Source: Sorangiineae bacterium NIC37A_2 (GTDB taxonomy: Bacteria; Myxococcota_A; Polyangia; Polyangiales; Polyangiaceae). From it: a DNA stretch of 39,191 nucleotides. The position numbers were made by a program, and so were the translations under genes. The notes beneath the pieces are model-generated. The model made no database searches. It saw only the letters and a program-made list of their open reading frames with translations, and was not told the origin of the DNA. The stretch is from assembly GCA_002085155.1 (NCBI GenBank), contig NASX01000024.1, forward strand, positions 33,456 to 72,646. Direction: 5' to 3'. Numbering within the stretch: the stretch's first letter is position 1; every line of letters starts with the position of its first letter. Positions 25,587 to 34,473 of this stretch are shown one piece after another.

Positions 25587-27833
25587 TCAGCGGGGGTCGA
25601 CTGCTCCGCTGCGGGACACGAGCTGGGTCGTCTTCTTGGAGCTCTTTAGACCATCACGAAATCGCTCAATGACGGCTCGCTCTTCGCGGCGGAGCCCATA
25701 GAGGTCGAAGACGAGCGCATCGAGGGCCTGCCACGCGCTCGAAGAGAGCTCTCCTTGACCGCTCATATCTTCAGTGAACCGCGTGAGCTCGGAGGCGCGT
25801 GTGCCGAGACCCTGGGGCGGCGCTGGGATACTCCTCAGATGAGAGATTTTGACCTGGGGCAGGATCGGCTGTCGCGCCTCTCGGTAGCGTTGATAATGAA
25901 TCCAACGAACGAAGCTCGAGTTGAGCAGGGCCACGAGCGCAGAAGCCGGCCACTCAGGGAGCTCGAAGCCGGCGAGCAGCGAGTTGCGGAAGGGAAGCCC
26001 GTCGGAGAGCGTCGCGATCGGAAAGCGCGCCGTTTGACGGATCAGGATGCGGACTTCTTGGAACTCGACTCTGGGGCGTAGGCGGCCCTCGAGGACGCTC
26101 GGATCGGCGAAGAGGCGCGGCGGGCCGAGCCAGAATTCGCGGATGTCGCTCCCCTCCCTGAGGGGCACGGTGAAGCGTCCTTTAGGGGCGTTGGCCTTCA
26201 GGAAATGCTCGCGCAACGCTCGATCGGACTGGAGGCCTCGCTCTCCGAACAGCGCCTTGGGCAGGGGCTCGAGCGCACACGCCTTTTCGAGCAGAGCTCG
26301 CTCGACGGGTCCGAGCTCTGGGCGCGCCACGGGCCAAGGGGCTCCGGCGTCCTCGCCGCGACCGCCCAAGGTGCGCACGGAGACGAGAGCCATGCAGGGC
26401 TGCGTTACGCCGGGGAACTTGCCTTCCCCAAAATCGAGTAGCTCTCCCTCGAAGGCATTATAGCGATCGTGAGCGCGGCGGGTGGGCAGATAGCCTGCGA
26501 GCTCGGACACGGAGGTCGGCAGGACGAGGCCGAGGCGTCCGCCCGGGCGAAGCATGGGCGGTAACGTCCCGGCGAATACGCCGTGAGTGGTGGGGTAGCC
26601 GGCGAAAGCTTCGCTCCAGCGTTCGTAGTGGGCGCGGAGGGGCGGCGCGAGGCGCTGTGCCGCGCGACCGGCGTGGGCGATCCAAGGGGGATTGCCGATG
26701 ATGGCGTCGAATCCGCCGCGCGCCATGACGTCGGGGAACTCCGCGTGCCAGTCGAAGTAGGCGAGGGACTTGTCATGGCCGCTCGGGGGCGGGAGCAAGA
26801 CCGAGTTGCCGACCTGGATGCGGAGAGCTCCGAGGGGCGGCGCGTTCTTCGCTCGAGCGATCTCGAGCCAGAGGCCGAGCCGACAAATCTCCCGGGCGAG
26901 GGGATCGAGATCGATGCCGAAGATGCAGGAGCTGAGGACGCGCGCGAGGCGCTCGGGCATGTCTTCGGGGCCGCTTGAAGGTAAACGCGCTGCGATGCGC
27001 TCGGCGGCGGCGGCGAGAAAATCGCCGGAACCACAAGAAGGGTCGAGGATCTTTAGGCTGAGGAGATCGGGATGCGGCTCTTTCAGCTTTTCTTCGATGA
27101 GCGGCTCGAGGGCGCGATCGAGGACCTCGGAGATGAGGGGCAAAGGTGTGTAATAACTTCCGAGCTTGCGCCGGGAGTGCTCGCCCGCCGAAGGGCGGAG
27201 CGTCAATTGGTTGCCCTCGAGCCGAGCTTCGAGCTCCAGGAGCCCTTCGTAGAGCCCGCCCAACAGAGCGCGCGGCGGTCGGAGCGGGTCAACAGTGAGC
27301 TCTTGGAAAAACAGGAGGAGCGCGCGGAGCGTCGGGCCTGACTGCCTGGGCAGCTTCCCATCCTCTCCGAGGAGGTGCTGCATGAGGCTGCCGTCGTAGA
27401 GGCCTCCTTGGGCCGCGACGCCGGCCTCAGGATCCCCCGCGCGGGCGCTCCTCAAGGCGCATTCGACGCCTTTCAGCAGTGGAGCGTCGTCGCGATTCGT
27501 CGCGTCCGCTTGAGTGAGGAGAGGGATGAGCTCGCGACGCACGAGGGTCCCGAGGGGAGCGCCCGCGTTTTGAGCGGCGAGGAGCAATCCGAGCAAGGCG
27601 TAAGAGAAGGCACAGAGCTCTCGGGCCAGCTCTTCCGGCGGGAGCGAGCGGAGAGTTTTGCTCTCTGTGCTCTTGAGGAGAGAGGTGCCGAGGGCTCCCA
27701 GGAGCTCTCCGAGAGCGTCGCGCGCGAGCGTCCCGTCGCGACTCGGGCCGCGGTCGGCAGCGGAAGTCCGATCGATCGGGAGAGATGGGGGACGAGGCAC
27801 GATCGCGGGAGGGCATGAGGCTAATGGACCCAT
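25587..27833 (-). CDS. Type IIG-like N6-adenine DNA methyltransferase, no nuclease motif seen
   Basis: 748 aa. The central methylase has motif X (GSYYTPLPLI), motif I for S-adenosylmethionine (LDPSCGSGDFL, D264) and motif IV (NPPW, N381), the gamma-class layout of Eco57I/TaqI/PglX-like enzymes. The C-terminal third (FPIATLSDGLPFRNSLL; LLNSSFVRWIHYQ) resembles TaqI-type target recognition domains. Residues 1-215 are helical (ELCAFSYALLGLLLAAQ) and resemble the leading part of type IIG/PglX proteins, but no PD-(D/E)xK nuclease motif stands out. No restriction, BREX or helicase genes lie nearby. It may be an orphan methylase. It is divergent from the allophanate hydrolase gene (69 bp). Confidence 0.82.
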   Translation of the reverse strand: MGPLASCPPAIVPRPPSLPIDRTSAADRGPSRDGTLARDALGELLGALGTSLLKSTESKTLRSLPPEELARELCAFSYALLGLLLAAQNAGAPLGTLVRRELIPLLTQADATNRDDAPLLKGVECALRSARAGDPEAGVAAQGGLYDGSLMQHLLGEDGKLPRQSGPTLRALLLFFQELTVDPLRPPRALLGGLYEGLLELEARLEGNQLTLRPSAGEHSRRKLGSYYTPLPLISEVLDRALEPLIEEKLKEPHPDLLSLKILDPSCGSGDFLAAAAERIAARLPSSGPEDMPERLARVLSSCIFGIDLDPLAREICRLGLWLEIARAKNAPPLGALRIQVGNSVLLPPPSGHDKSLAYFDWHAEFPDVMARGGFDAIIGNPPWIAHAGRAAQRLAPPLRAHYERWSEAFAGYPTTHGVFAGTLPPMLRPGGRLGLVLPTSVSELAGYLPTRRAHDRYNAFEGELLDFGEGKFPGVTQPCMALVSVRTLGGRGEDAGAPWPVARPELGPVERALLEKACALEPLPKALFGERGLQSDRALREHFLKANAPKGRFTVPLREGSDIREFWLGPPRLFADPSVLEGRLRPRVEFQEVRILIRQTARFPIATLSDGLPFRNSLLAGFELPEWPASALVALLNSSFVRWIHYQRYREARQPILPQVKISHLRSIPAPPQGLGTRASELTRFTEDMSGQGELSSSAWQALDALVFDLYGLRREERAVIERFRDGLKSSKKTTQLVSRSGAVDPR

Positions 27834-27902
27834 GGGATGGACTCAACCTAGGTCCGTAACCATCCCGAAACGTGCGTCTGGTTAGAAGCAAGTCGAGCTT
27901 CG

Positions 27903-29741
27903 ATGCGCCCTGCTCTTGGTTGGACCCTTCGCGACTGGACCGTCGCCTACCGCAGCGGGCGGATGAGCGAAGCCTCCGTCATCGACTTCATCGACACCTT
28001 CGACAAGACAGATCCTGCTTGGATCAGTCTCGCCTCTCGCGCCTCCTTGGAGGAGGAAATGCGCTCGCTCCGCGAGCGTCTGGAGGCGGCGGGTGGAGAT
28101 TACGAAAAACTGCCGCTCTATGGGGTGCCCGTCGCGGTCAAAGACAACATCGACGCCTTCGGTTTCCCGACCACCAACGCCTGTCCCGCGTTCTCGCGGG
28201 TTCCGAGCGCGGACGCTGAAGTGGTGCGTCTGCTCAAGGAAGCGGGCGCGCTCATCGTCGGCAAGACCAACTTGGACCAATTTGCGACGGGCTTAGTCGG
28301 AACACGCTCGCCCTACGGGGCCGTCCCGAACGCCTTCGATGAGGCCTATATCGGCGGAGGCTCGAGCTCGGGTTCGGCCTCGGTGGTCGCGCGCGGCTTG
28401 GTCCCGATCGCGCTCGGCACGGACACTGCGGGTTCGGGGCGAGTGCCGGCGGCGCTCCAGAACATTGTCGGGCTGAAGCCGAGCAGGGGGCGGCTCAGCA
28501 CTCGGGGCGTTGTCCCCGCTTGCCGGACTCTCGACTGTGTCTCTGTGTTTTCGCTCGTCAGTGAGGACGCCTGGTTCGTCCTCGATCTCCTTGCGAAATA
28601 CGATGCCGAGGATCCTTACACACGCAAGAGCCCAAGGGGGAGGCCGCCCGCCGTCTCGCCGGGGCGAGCGCGGATCGGAGTTCCCGCCGCGCCGCGTTTT
28701 TTCGGCGACGATCTGGCCGAGCGCGCGTTCGAACATGCAGTGCGCGCTGCTGAAGGTCTGGGGGCCGAGATCGTGCCCACGGACATGAGTGCGTTCCATG
28801 AGCTCGCGGAGCTCCTCTACGCACAGAGCTGGGTCGCGGAGCGGGCTCTCTCGGTGGGTGAGCTCTTGAAGACGCCGGAGCTGCTCGATCCCGTCGTCGG
28901 CCCCATCATTCAAAGGGGCACTGAGTTCACCGCCCAGGATGCTTATCGCGCTGAGTACCGCCGGGCAGAGCTCGCTCGCGCCATCGACTTGGTCATGGCG
29001 CATCTCGACGCGCTGATGGTGCCCACTGTGCCGACCATCTTCAAACGGGACGAAATTGCTCAGGACCCGGTTCGACTGAACGGAGTCCTCGGGACCTATA
29101 CCAACTTCACGAACCTCGCCGATTTGGCGGGGATCGTCGTGCCGGCTCCTTTTCGAACCGATGGATTGCCCTTTGGCGTGACGTTCCTCTGCCCAGCCTT
29201 CGAGGAGGAGCGCCTCCAGGAACTCGCGGGCGCGTTCCACCGCTGTGCTGGGGTGCCGCTCGGAGCGACGTCCCGGCCCATGCCGCTCGGGCAGCCTGTG
29301 AGCGCGGCTCGACCGCTTCAGGGCATTGGGCTCGTGGTGGTTGGAGCTCACATGCGGAGCATGCCGCTCAATCACGAGCTCCGAGAGCTCGGCGCGGAGT
29401 TCGTTTGCGAAGCGCGCACGGCCGGAGAATATCGGCTGTTTGCGCTGAGGGGCACGAAGCCCGAAAAGCCGGGCCTCTGTCGAACGCCGGGGCAAAAGGG
29501 CCCCGGCATCGAAGTGGAGCTGTGGGACGTCCCGCACGATAGCTTCGGCCCTCTCCTTGAGAAGGTCAGCTCACCTCTCGGTCTCGGTAGCGTCCAGCTC
29601 GAAGATGGAAGCTGGCAAAAAGGCTTCATCTGCGAGCCCTACGGCATCGGTGACGCCGTCGACATCAGCTCCTTTGGCGGGTTTCGCGCTTACGTGGCGA
29701 GTCAGAAAGAAGCCCGCGCCATGAAACGTCCCGAAACATAA
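27903..29741 (+). CDS. atzF: Allophanate hydrolase (AtzF type)
   Basis: Cytoplasmic enzyme that hydrolyses allophanate (carboxyurea) on the way to two ammonia and CO2, the last step of biuret and cyanuric acid use. The 612-aa length matches AtzF. Residues 1-450 are an amidase-signature domain with the catalytic triad K80 (VAVKDNID), S154 (GGGSSSGSAS) and S178 (GTDTAGSGR). Residues 470-605 are the C-terminal domain specific to allophanate hydrolases (HMRSMPLNHELRELGA; EVELWDVP; CEPYGIGDAVDIS). No urea carboxylase gene is adjacent, so allophanate probably comes from biuret made available by the genes 1.3 kb downstream. It is followed by the LysR gene after 69 bp. Confidence 0.93.
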   Translation: MRPALGWTLRDWTVAYRSGRMSEASVIDFIDTFDKTDPAWISLASRASLEEEMRSLRERLEAAGGDYEKLPLYGVPVAVKDNIDAFGFPTTNACPAFSRVPSADAEVVRLLKEAGALIVGKTNLDQFATGLVGTRSPYGAVPNAFDEAYIGGGSSSGSASVVARGLVPIALGTDTAGSGRVPAALQNIVGLKPSRGRLSTRGVVPACRTLDCVSVFSLVSEDAWFVLDLLAKYDAEDPYTRKSPRGRPPAVSPGRARIGVPAAPRFFGDDLAERAFEHAVRAAEGLGAEIVPTDMSAFHELAELLYAQSWVAERALSVGELLKTPELLDPVVGPIIQRGTEFTAQDAYRAEYRRAELARAIDLVMAHLDALMVPTVPTIFKRDEIAQDPVRLNGVLGTYTNFTNLADLAGIVVPAPFRTDGLPFGVTFLCPAFEEERLQELAGAFHRCAGVPLGATSRPMPLGQPVSAARPLQGIGLVVVGAHMRSMPLNHELRELGAEFVCEARTAGEYRLFALRGTKPEKPGLCRTPGQKGPGIEVELWDVPHDSFGPLLEKVSSPLGLGSVQLEDGSWQKGFICEPYGIGDAVDISSFGGFRAYVASQKEARAMKRPET

Positions 29742-29810
29742 GGGAGACATGGGCGACGTAGGAGCATGGTGAACTCACTGTCAGTGAGGCAAAGGTAAGC
29801 CTCCGCTGCA

Positions 29811-30812
29811 TTGAGGGAAAAGAGGGCGCGAGTGGAGAAGGTGACCGAGATTCAACGCCACCGGGAGGGTCGAGAGGTGGGACGGCCGAGGAAATTGCGC
29901 CCTTCGGAGAATCATCTCTACTTCGACGCGGTGGTCCGGCACGGCTCGATCCGGCGAGCGGCCGACGCGCTCCACATCGCCTCCTCCGCGCTCAATCGGC
30001 GCATCCTGGACCTCGAGCATGAGGTCGGCACCGCTCTCTTTGAGCGTTTGCCTCGAGGGATGCGGCTGACGACGGCTGGCGAAATTTTGCTCGGATTTGT
30101 CCGTAAGTCCATGAAAGAGCTGCGCCGTGCGGAGCTCGAAATTGAGCAGCTGCGCGGGGAGGTGCGCGGCGTTGTCAGGATCGCTGTCGCAGAGTCGGTG
30201 ACTCCGAGCTTCTTGCCGGAGGCGATTTCTTCCTACCAAGCGACTCACTCCGGCGTCGGGTTTCACGTCGAGGTCGATGGTCCGGACGCGCTCGTTGATG
30301 CGCTGAGCAAGGACAGTGTTGACCTGATTTTGACCCACGAGGCGCCGAGTATGCCGAGTGTGACTGTGCTCGCGGAGGTGCGGCACGAGCTGTGCGCGCT
30401 GGTGGCTCCGGATCATCCTCTCGCGCGCTTCGAGCGCGTAGCGCTCTCGGATTGTGTTGAATATCCCTTGGCGATCCCTGATCAGAGCCTCGCGGCAAGG
30501 GCGCTCATTGAGCTTGTTGCGGAGGAGACGGCCTTGACTTTGCGCCCCGCGCTCGAGTCAGATTCCATCGAAACGCTGAAGTCCTATGCGCGCCTCGGAC
30601 GCGCGGTGTGTCTGAGTTTTCGCGTCGGTCCCGACGATGAGTCGCCGGGGCTCGTGATGATTCCGCTGAGCGATCCCCCCTGTTCGGAGGCCTCTTTGTA
30701 TCTAGCGGCGAGGCGAGGTCGCGTGCTCCCGGTGCCTGCGGCGAGCTTCGTTGAGGTGCTATTGCCCTTGTTCGCGAGACACCCTTCGAACGCGCGTTCC
30801 GTTGTGGCTTGA
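29811..30812 (+). CDS. LysR-family regulator of the biuret/triuret locus (inferred)
   Basis: 333 aa. The winged helix-turn-helix lies at about 33-92 (FDAVVRHGSIRRAADALHIA; ALFERLPRGMRLTTAGEILL) and is followed by a linker helix and a periplasmic-binding-protein-like effector domain (VRIAVAESVTPSFLPEAI; LCALVAPDHPLARFE). The TTG at 29811 gives a basic 30-residue N-terminal extension before the helix-turn-helix; GTG codons at 29832 or 29841 are alternatives. It lies between allophanate hydrolase and biuret hydrolase, all on the same strand, so control of this locus by a pathway intermediate is likely. No clear T-N11-A box was identified upstream. Confidence 0.88.
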   Translation: MREKRARVEKVTEIQRHREGREVGRPRKLRPSENHLYFDAVVRHGSIRRAADALHIASSALNRRILDLEHEVGTALFERLPRGMRLTTAGEILLGFVRKSMKELRRAELEIEQLRGEVRGVVRIAVAESVTPSFLPEAISSYQATHSGVGFHVEVDGPDALVDALSKDSVDLILTHEAPSMPSVTVLAEVRHELCALVAPDHPLARFERVALSDCVEYPLAIPDQSLAARALIELVAEETALTLRPALESDSIETLKSYARLGRAVCLSFRVGPDDESPGLVMIPLSDPPCSEASLYLAARRGRVLPVPAASFVEVLLPLFARHPSNARSVVA

Positions 30813-31026
30813 GTTCAAGCGTGGGACCGATGCGATGCGAGGGAGAGACGCGTGGCAGTGAGGGGAGGGTATGTTTTCCTGTCGGAGGGAGCCCCGGGAC
30901 CATCCTCAACGGAGCAGCGCTCTGCTCGCGATTTGGTGCTGGTAATGTGTGAGCGAATTGTGGATAAGGGGAGCAGAGAGTGAGCGGTGAACGTTCCCTC
31001 GTTTGGCTGTGTTTTTGGGTAAAGGC
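30813..31026. other. Intergenic region upstream of the biuret hydrolase gene
   Basis: 214 bp between the LysR gene and the hydrolase/permease operon, the likely place for the operon promoter. It holds a perfect 6-bp inverted repeat with a 4-nt loop (GAGCAG CGCT CTGCTC, 30912-30927) without a T tract, which could end the LysR transcript or act as an operator. No sigma70 hexamers with good spacing were found. Confidence 0.4.
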
Positions 31027-31728
31027 ATGATAGGAAACACAATCGACAGCGTCCCGTATCGGTGGCCTTACAATGGCGACCTGCGCCGGGAGAACACCGC
31101 CCTCATCATCATCGACATGCAGTTCGATTTTTGCGGGGAAGGCGGATACGTCGATCTCATGGGCTACGACATCTCCCTGACCCGCGCCTGTATTGAGCCG
31201 ATCGGTCGCCTCTTGCACGCGATGCGCGCCCTCGGGTTCCCGATCTTCCACACCCGCGAAGGACACCGACCGGACCTCGGCGACCTTCCTGCGAATAAAC
31301 GCTGGCGCTCTCGCCAGATTGGCGCTGGGATCGGTGACGAGGGCCCTTCGGGCAAGGTGCTCGTTCGCGGCGAAAAGGGCTGGAACATCATCCCGGAGCT
31401 CGCGCCGATCGAGGGTGAGTACATCATCGACAAACCCGGAAAGGGGTCCTTCTACGCGACGGACCTCGAAATGCTGCTTCGCCTCCGCCGCATCGACAAC
31501 CTGATCCTGACGGGGATCACGACGGACGTGTGCGTGCATACGACGATGCGCGAGGCCAACGATCGTGGTTTTGAGTGCGTGATCGTCTCGGACTGTTGCG
31601 CGGCGACGGATCCGAACAACCACAAGGCCGCTCTTGAAATGGTGAAGATGCAGGGAGGGGTCTTCGGTGCAGTGGCGAGCTCGGATGCCCTCCTGGCAGA
31701 GCTCTCGAAGATGGAGGGGCGCGGGTGA
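31027..31728 (+). CDS. biuH: Biuret amidohydrolase (isochorismatase-like cysteine hydrolase)
   Basis: Hydrolyses biuret to allophanate and ammonia. The 233-aa product follows Rhizobium BiuH along its length ([54 protein letters not shown]). The cysteine-hydrolase triad D30, K136 and C169 has the same spacing as D36, K142 and C175 of BiuH. The start is uncertain: ATG 31027 aligns best with the family, but AAAGG lies only 1 nt before it; TTG 31003 and GTG 31009 are in frame upstream. Its stop overlaps the cupin start (GTGA), so the genes are translationally coupled. With AtzF it forms the biuret pathway. Confidence 0.9.
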   Translation: MIGNTIDSVPYRWPYNGDLRRENTALIIIDMQFDFCGEGGYVDLMGYDISLTRACIEPIGRLLHAMRALGFPIFHTREGHRPDLGDLPANKRWRSRQIGAGIGDEGPSGKVLVRGEKGWNIIPELAPIEGEYIIDKPGKGSFYATDLEMLLRLRRIDNLILTGITTDVCVHTTMREANDRGFECVIVSDCCAATDPNNHKAALEMVKMQGGVFGAVASSDALLAELSKMEGRG

Positions 31729-32096
31729 TCGAGCAACGGCTGGTGCTCCGCGACCTGCTTGACGGCCCTCTGCCGGCCGAGCTCGGTACCTTCGTGCCGC
31801 TCTGGCCGGGCGTCGAGATCTTGCCCCTCTACGGCATTGGGGACAACGGGAAACCGGTCGACCCGACGCGTCCGTCCGCAGCTTTCTTGCGCTACGCGCC
31901 TGGAGCGAGTGTCCCAGAGCATCGCCATCCCGGCTACGAACACATCTTCGTTCTCCGCGGATCGCAGTCCGATCGTCATGGGAAGTACCCGGCGGGGACC
32001 TGCGTGATGAGCCCGCCTGGCACGACCCACGCTGTCTCGAGCGAAGAGGGCTGCCTTGTGCTCGCTGTTTGGAACCAATCAGTGGAGGTCTTGTGA
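31725..32096 (+). CDS. Small cupin protein between two cysteine hydrolases
   Basis: 123 aa with both cupin motifs at exact spacing: motif 1 G60-x5-H66-x-H68-x3-E72-x6-G79 ([16 protein letters not shown]) and motif 2 G91-x5-P97-x-G99-x2-H102 (SPPGTTHAV). H66, H68, E72 and H102 should bind a metal. It resembles single-domain ChrR-like cupins. The GTG start overlaps the biuret hydrolase stop and its own stop overlaps the next GTG, so it is locked into the operon by two 4-nt overlaps. Its role is unknown: it might bind an intermediate, act as a small enzyme on an unstable carboxylated compound, or regulate. Confidence 0.85.
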   Translation: MIEQRLVLRDLLDGPLPAELGTFVPLWPGVEILPLYGIGDNGKPVDPTRPSAAFLRYAPGASVPEHRHPGYEHIFVLRGSQSDRHGKYPAGTCVMSPPGTTHAVSSEEGCLVLAVWNQSVEVL

Positions 32097-32770
32097 GGTC
32101 GAAGCAAGTGACCGTAGACGCGGAGCCGAGCCCGCTCTCCTTCGACACAGCCACGACGGCCGCGATCTTCATCGATATGCAGCGCGATTTCCTCGAGCCG
32201 GGGGGCTTCGGGGAGGCGCTGGGCAACGACGTTTCTCATCTGCGCGCGGCCATCGAGCCCTGTCAGCGGCTCCTCTCTGGCCTCAGGGAGCGGGGAATCT
32301 TTGTCCTGCATACGCGCGAAGGTCACCGGCCCGACCTCTCGGACGCGCCGAGCGCGAAGGTGCTCCGCGGCGCGCCGAAGGCGCGCATCGGCGATGTGGG
32401 CCCGATGGGTCGAATCTTGATTCGCGGTGAACCAGGCCACGACGTGATCCCCGAGCTTGCGCCGAGGCCTTCAGAACCTGTGATCGACAAACCCGGCAAG
32501 GGTGCTTTTTATGCGACGGACCTCGGTCCGATCCTCGCTCATCGCGGCATCAAGACGCTCATCGTCTGCGGTGTGACCACGGAGGTGTGTGTGCACACCA
32601 CGGTGCGCGAAGCCAATGACCGAGGATTTGTGTGCGTCGTGCCGAGCGACTGTACGGCTTCTTATTTTCCGGAGTTCAAAGAAGTCGCGCTCCGAATGGT
32701 GAGCGCGCAGGGGGGGATCTTCGGCTGGGTGAGTGACTCGGCGCGCATCCTGCGCGCCCTCGAGGTGTGA
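32093..32770 (+). CDS. trtA: Isochorismatase-like cysteine hydrolase, probable triuret hydrolase
   Basis: 225 aa, a clear paralogue of the biuret hydrolase two genes upstream, sharing [46 protein letters not shown] and [18 protein letters not shown]. The triad is D28, K133 and C166. Known triuret hydrolase (TrtA) belongs to this family and yields carboxybiuret, which loses CO2 to give biuret; the presence of BiuH and AtzF beside it makes this the best assignment. It could instead act on another carbamoyl amide such as a ureide, or be a second biuret hydrolase. The GTG start overlaps the cupin stop (GTGA). The upstream in-frame extension to 32069 is unlikely. Confidence 0.75.
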   Translation: MRSKQVTVDAEPSPLSFDTATTAAIFIDMQRDFLEPGGFGEALGNDVSHLRAAIEPCQRLLSGLRERGIFVLHTREGHRPDLSDAPSAKVLRGAPKARIGDVGPMGRILIRGEPGHDVIPELAPRPSEPVIDKPGKGAFYATDLGPILAHRGIKTLIVCGVTTEVCVHTTVREANDRGFVCVVPSDCTASYFPEFKEVALRMVSAQGGIFGWVSDSARILRALEV

Positions 32771-32798
32771 ACAAGGAACAACAGGGGACGTTAGAGCG

Positions 32799-34403
32799 AT
32801 GACGAAAGCGAATGGACCTAAATTCTGGACGCCCGGGGACTACAATGCATTCTTTGGTTTCGGGACGAACATCCTCGTCAACCTCTTGGTTCTGACGGGC
32901 CTCTTGCGGTTTGTCCTCGGCATGCCGGACGAGCTCGTGTTTTCTCGAGTTCTTCCCGCGGCTGGCTTCATGCTCCTGTTGAGCACCTGTTATTACGCCT
33001 GGCTCGCGTACAAACTCGCCAAGGAGACAGGGCGCTCCGACGTGTGTGCGCTGCCTTCCGGGATCAGCGTTCCTCACATGTTCGTCGTGGTCTTCGTGAT
33101 CATGATGCCGATCAAGGCAAAAACAGGGGATCCGATGAAGGCCTGGGAGGCGGGGCTCGCCTGGGTCTTCATTCAGGGCTGTCTCCTTTCGATCGGCGGA
33201 TTCATCGCGCCCTTGATCCGAAAAGTGACGCCCCGCGCGGCCCTGCTCGGTACCCTGGCGGGCGTTTCCGTCGCGTTCATCTCAGTGCGCCCTGCGCTCG
33301 AGATGTATATGAATCCGCTCATCGGTGTGACCTGCTTCGCGATTATCCTCGCGAGCTGGTTCGGGAACGTCCGATACTTCCGCGGTATCCCGGCGGGCCT
33401 CGTGGCTATCTTCGTGGGCAGCGTGATCGCCTGGGGCTCGACGCTCTTTGGCTACAGCCTCGGGGGGATGTCACTCGCTTCTCTCGCCGAATCGGTCGCT
33501 GGCTTCGGTTTCAGTCTCCCGATCCCCGCGCTCAACCACACGTTCGCCGGCTTCGAGTTCCTCGGCATGATCCTCGTCACCGCGATCCCCTTCGGCATCT
33601 ATGACCTGGTCGAGGCCATGGACAACGTCGAAAGCGCCTCGGCGGCCGGCGATAATTTCCCCACGACGCGCGTCCTGACCGCCGATGGCATCATCAGCCT
33701 CATCGGCTGCACGATGGGCAATCCCTTCATCCTCGCCGTCTACATCGGTCATCCGGGATGGAAGGCTATGGGCGGGCGCATCGGCTACTCAGCGGTGACG
33801 GGTATTGTGATCGCGACGCTCGCTTTCACGGGAATTCTGCCAGTGCTCGTCGCGCTCATCCCCGTCGTCGCTATCTCGCCCATCTTGCTCTACATCGGCA
33901 TGTTGATCGGCGCTCAAGCGTTCCAAGAGACACCCCGGCGCCACGCTCCCGCCATCGTGCTCGCCCTCGTTCCTCACTTGGCAGCTTGGGGCAAGATGCT
34001 GATCGACGGCGCGCTCGGCGCTGCTGGAACCAACGCCGCGGCCGTTGGGTTCGACAAGCTGGTCCAGGTCGGCGTGCTCTACGAAGGCCTCACCATCCTC
34101 GGGGGCGGCTCGATCCTCGGTGGTCTCGTGCTCGGCGCGATCGGAGCCTTCATCGTCGACCGCAAGTTCGAGAAAGCGGCGCTGTTCTCGGTGGCTGGTG
34201 CGGCCCTGACCTTCCTCGGTTTCATGCACGGTGAGGCGATTGGGTTCGCGGTGTCTCCGCTCGTTGCGACCTCGTACTTGATGGTTTCAGTGCTCCTCTA
34301 TGGGTGCGCGAAGTTCGGGGCAGTCGAGGGGAAGCCGACGGAAGCTGAAGAAGAGGGAGAGCTGCTCCACGGTCACGCCGAAGCACCGGCCGCAGCAGAG
34401 TAA
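32799..34403 (+). CDS. NCS2/AzgA-type permease, probable biuret/triuret importer
   Basis: 534-aa inner-membrane transporter with about 12-14 hydrophobic segments. GISVPHMFVVVFVIM, the loop with IPFGIYDLVEAMDNVESASA and GCTMGNPFI are typical of the AzgA/xanthine-uracil (NCS2) superfamily. The C-terminal tail is acidic and His-containing (EEEGELLHGHAEAP). The ATG at 32799 is preceded by GGGGAC with good spacing and lies 28 bp after the hydrolase gene, so it belongs to the operon. Cytosine/uracil-like ring substrates are usual for the family; here the neighbours argue for biuret, triuret or a related nitrogen compound. Confidence 0.82.
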   Translation: MTKANGPKFWTPGDYNAFFGFGTNILVNLLVLTGLLRFVLGMPDELVFSRVLPAAGFMLLLSTCYYAWLAYKLAKETGRSDVCALPSGISVPHMFVVVFVIMMPIKAKTGDPMKAWEAGLAWVFIQGCLLSIGGFIAPLIRKVTPRAALLGTLAGVSVAFISVRPALEMYMNPLIGVTCFAIILASWFGNVRYFRGIPAGLVAIFVGSVIAWGSTLFGYSLGGMSLASLAESVAGFGFSLPIPALNHTFAGFEFLGMILVTAIPFGIYDLVEAMDNVESASAAGDNFPTTRVLTADGIISLIGCTMGNPFILAVYIGHPGWKAMGGRIGYSAVTGIVIATLAFTGILPVLVALIPVVAISPILLYIGMLIGAQAFQETPRRHAPAIVLALVPHLAAWGKMLIDGALGAAGTNAAAVGFDKLVQVGVLYEGLTILGGGSILGGLVLGAIGAFIVDRKFEKAALFSVAGAALTFLGFMHGEAIGFAVSPLVATSYLMVSVLLYGCAKFGAVEGKPTEAEEEGELLHGHAEAPAAAE

Positions 34404-34428
34404 GAGGGAGCAAAGGAGAAGAAAGATC

Positions 34429-34473
34429 ATGCTCGAATATTCGAGAAGTCCCTTGCAAGAGGAAAGCCCATGA
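34429..34473 (+). CDS. Possible 14-residue leader ORF coupled to the porin gene
   Basis: An ATG at 34429 preceded by AAAGGAG at 34412-34418, the strongest ribosome site in this stretch, opens a frame for MLEYSRSPLQEESP, ending in a TGA whose first bases overlap the porin ATG (ATGA at 34470-34473). This is the arrangement of a translationally coupled leader. A perfect 14-bp palindrome, CTCGAATATTCGAG (34432-34445), sits at its start and could be an operator or a hairpin. It may also be chance. Confidence 0.4.
   Translation: MLEYSRSPLQEESP

Noticed and set aside
28293-29537. Minus-strand open frame of 414 codons opposite the allophanate hydrolase gene
   Set aside because: Antisense to a gene with an intact catalytic triad; no recognisable features of its own.
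30945-30966. TGTGAGCG-AATTGTG segment resembling a lac operator upstream of the biuret hydrolase gene
   Set aside because: The symmetry is poor and no LacI-family gene is nearby; the local regulator is LysR type.
30505-32226. Minus-strand open frame of 573 codons across the LysR gene, biuret hydrolase and cupin genes
   Set aside because: It is antisense to three well-supported genes, has an Arg/Ser/Pro-rich translation without domains, and reflects the lack of stops in high-GC codon-biased DNA.
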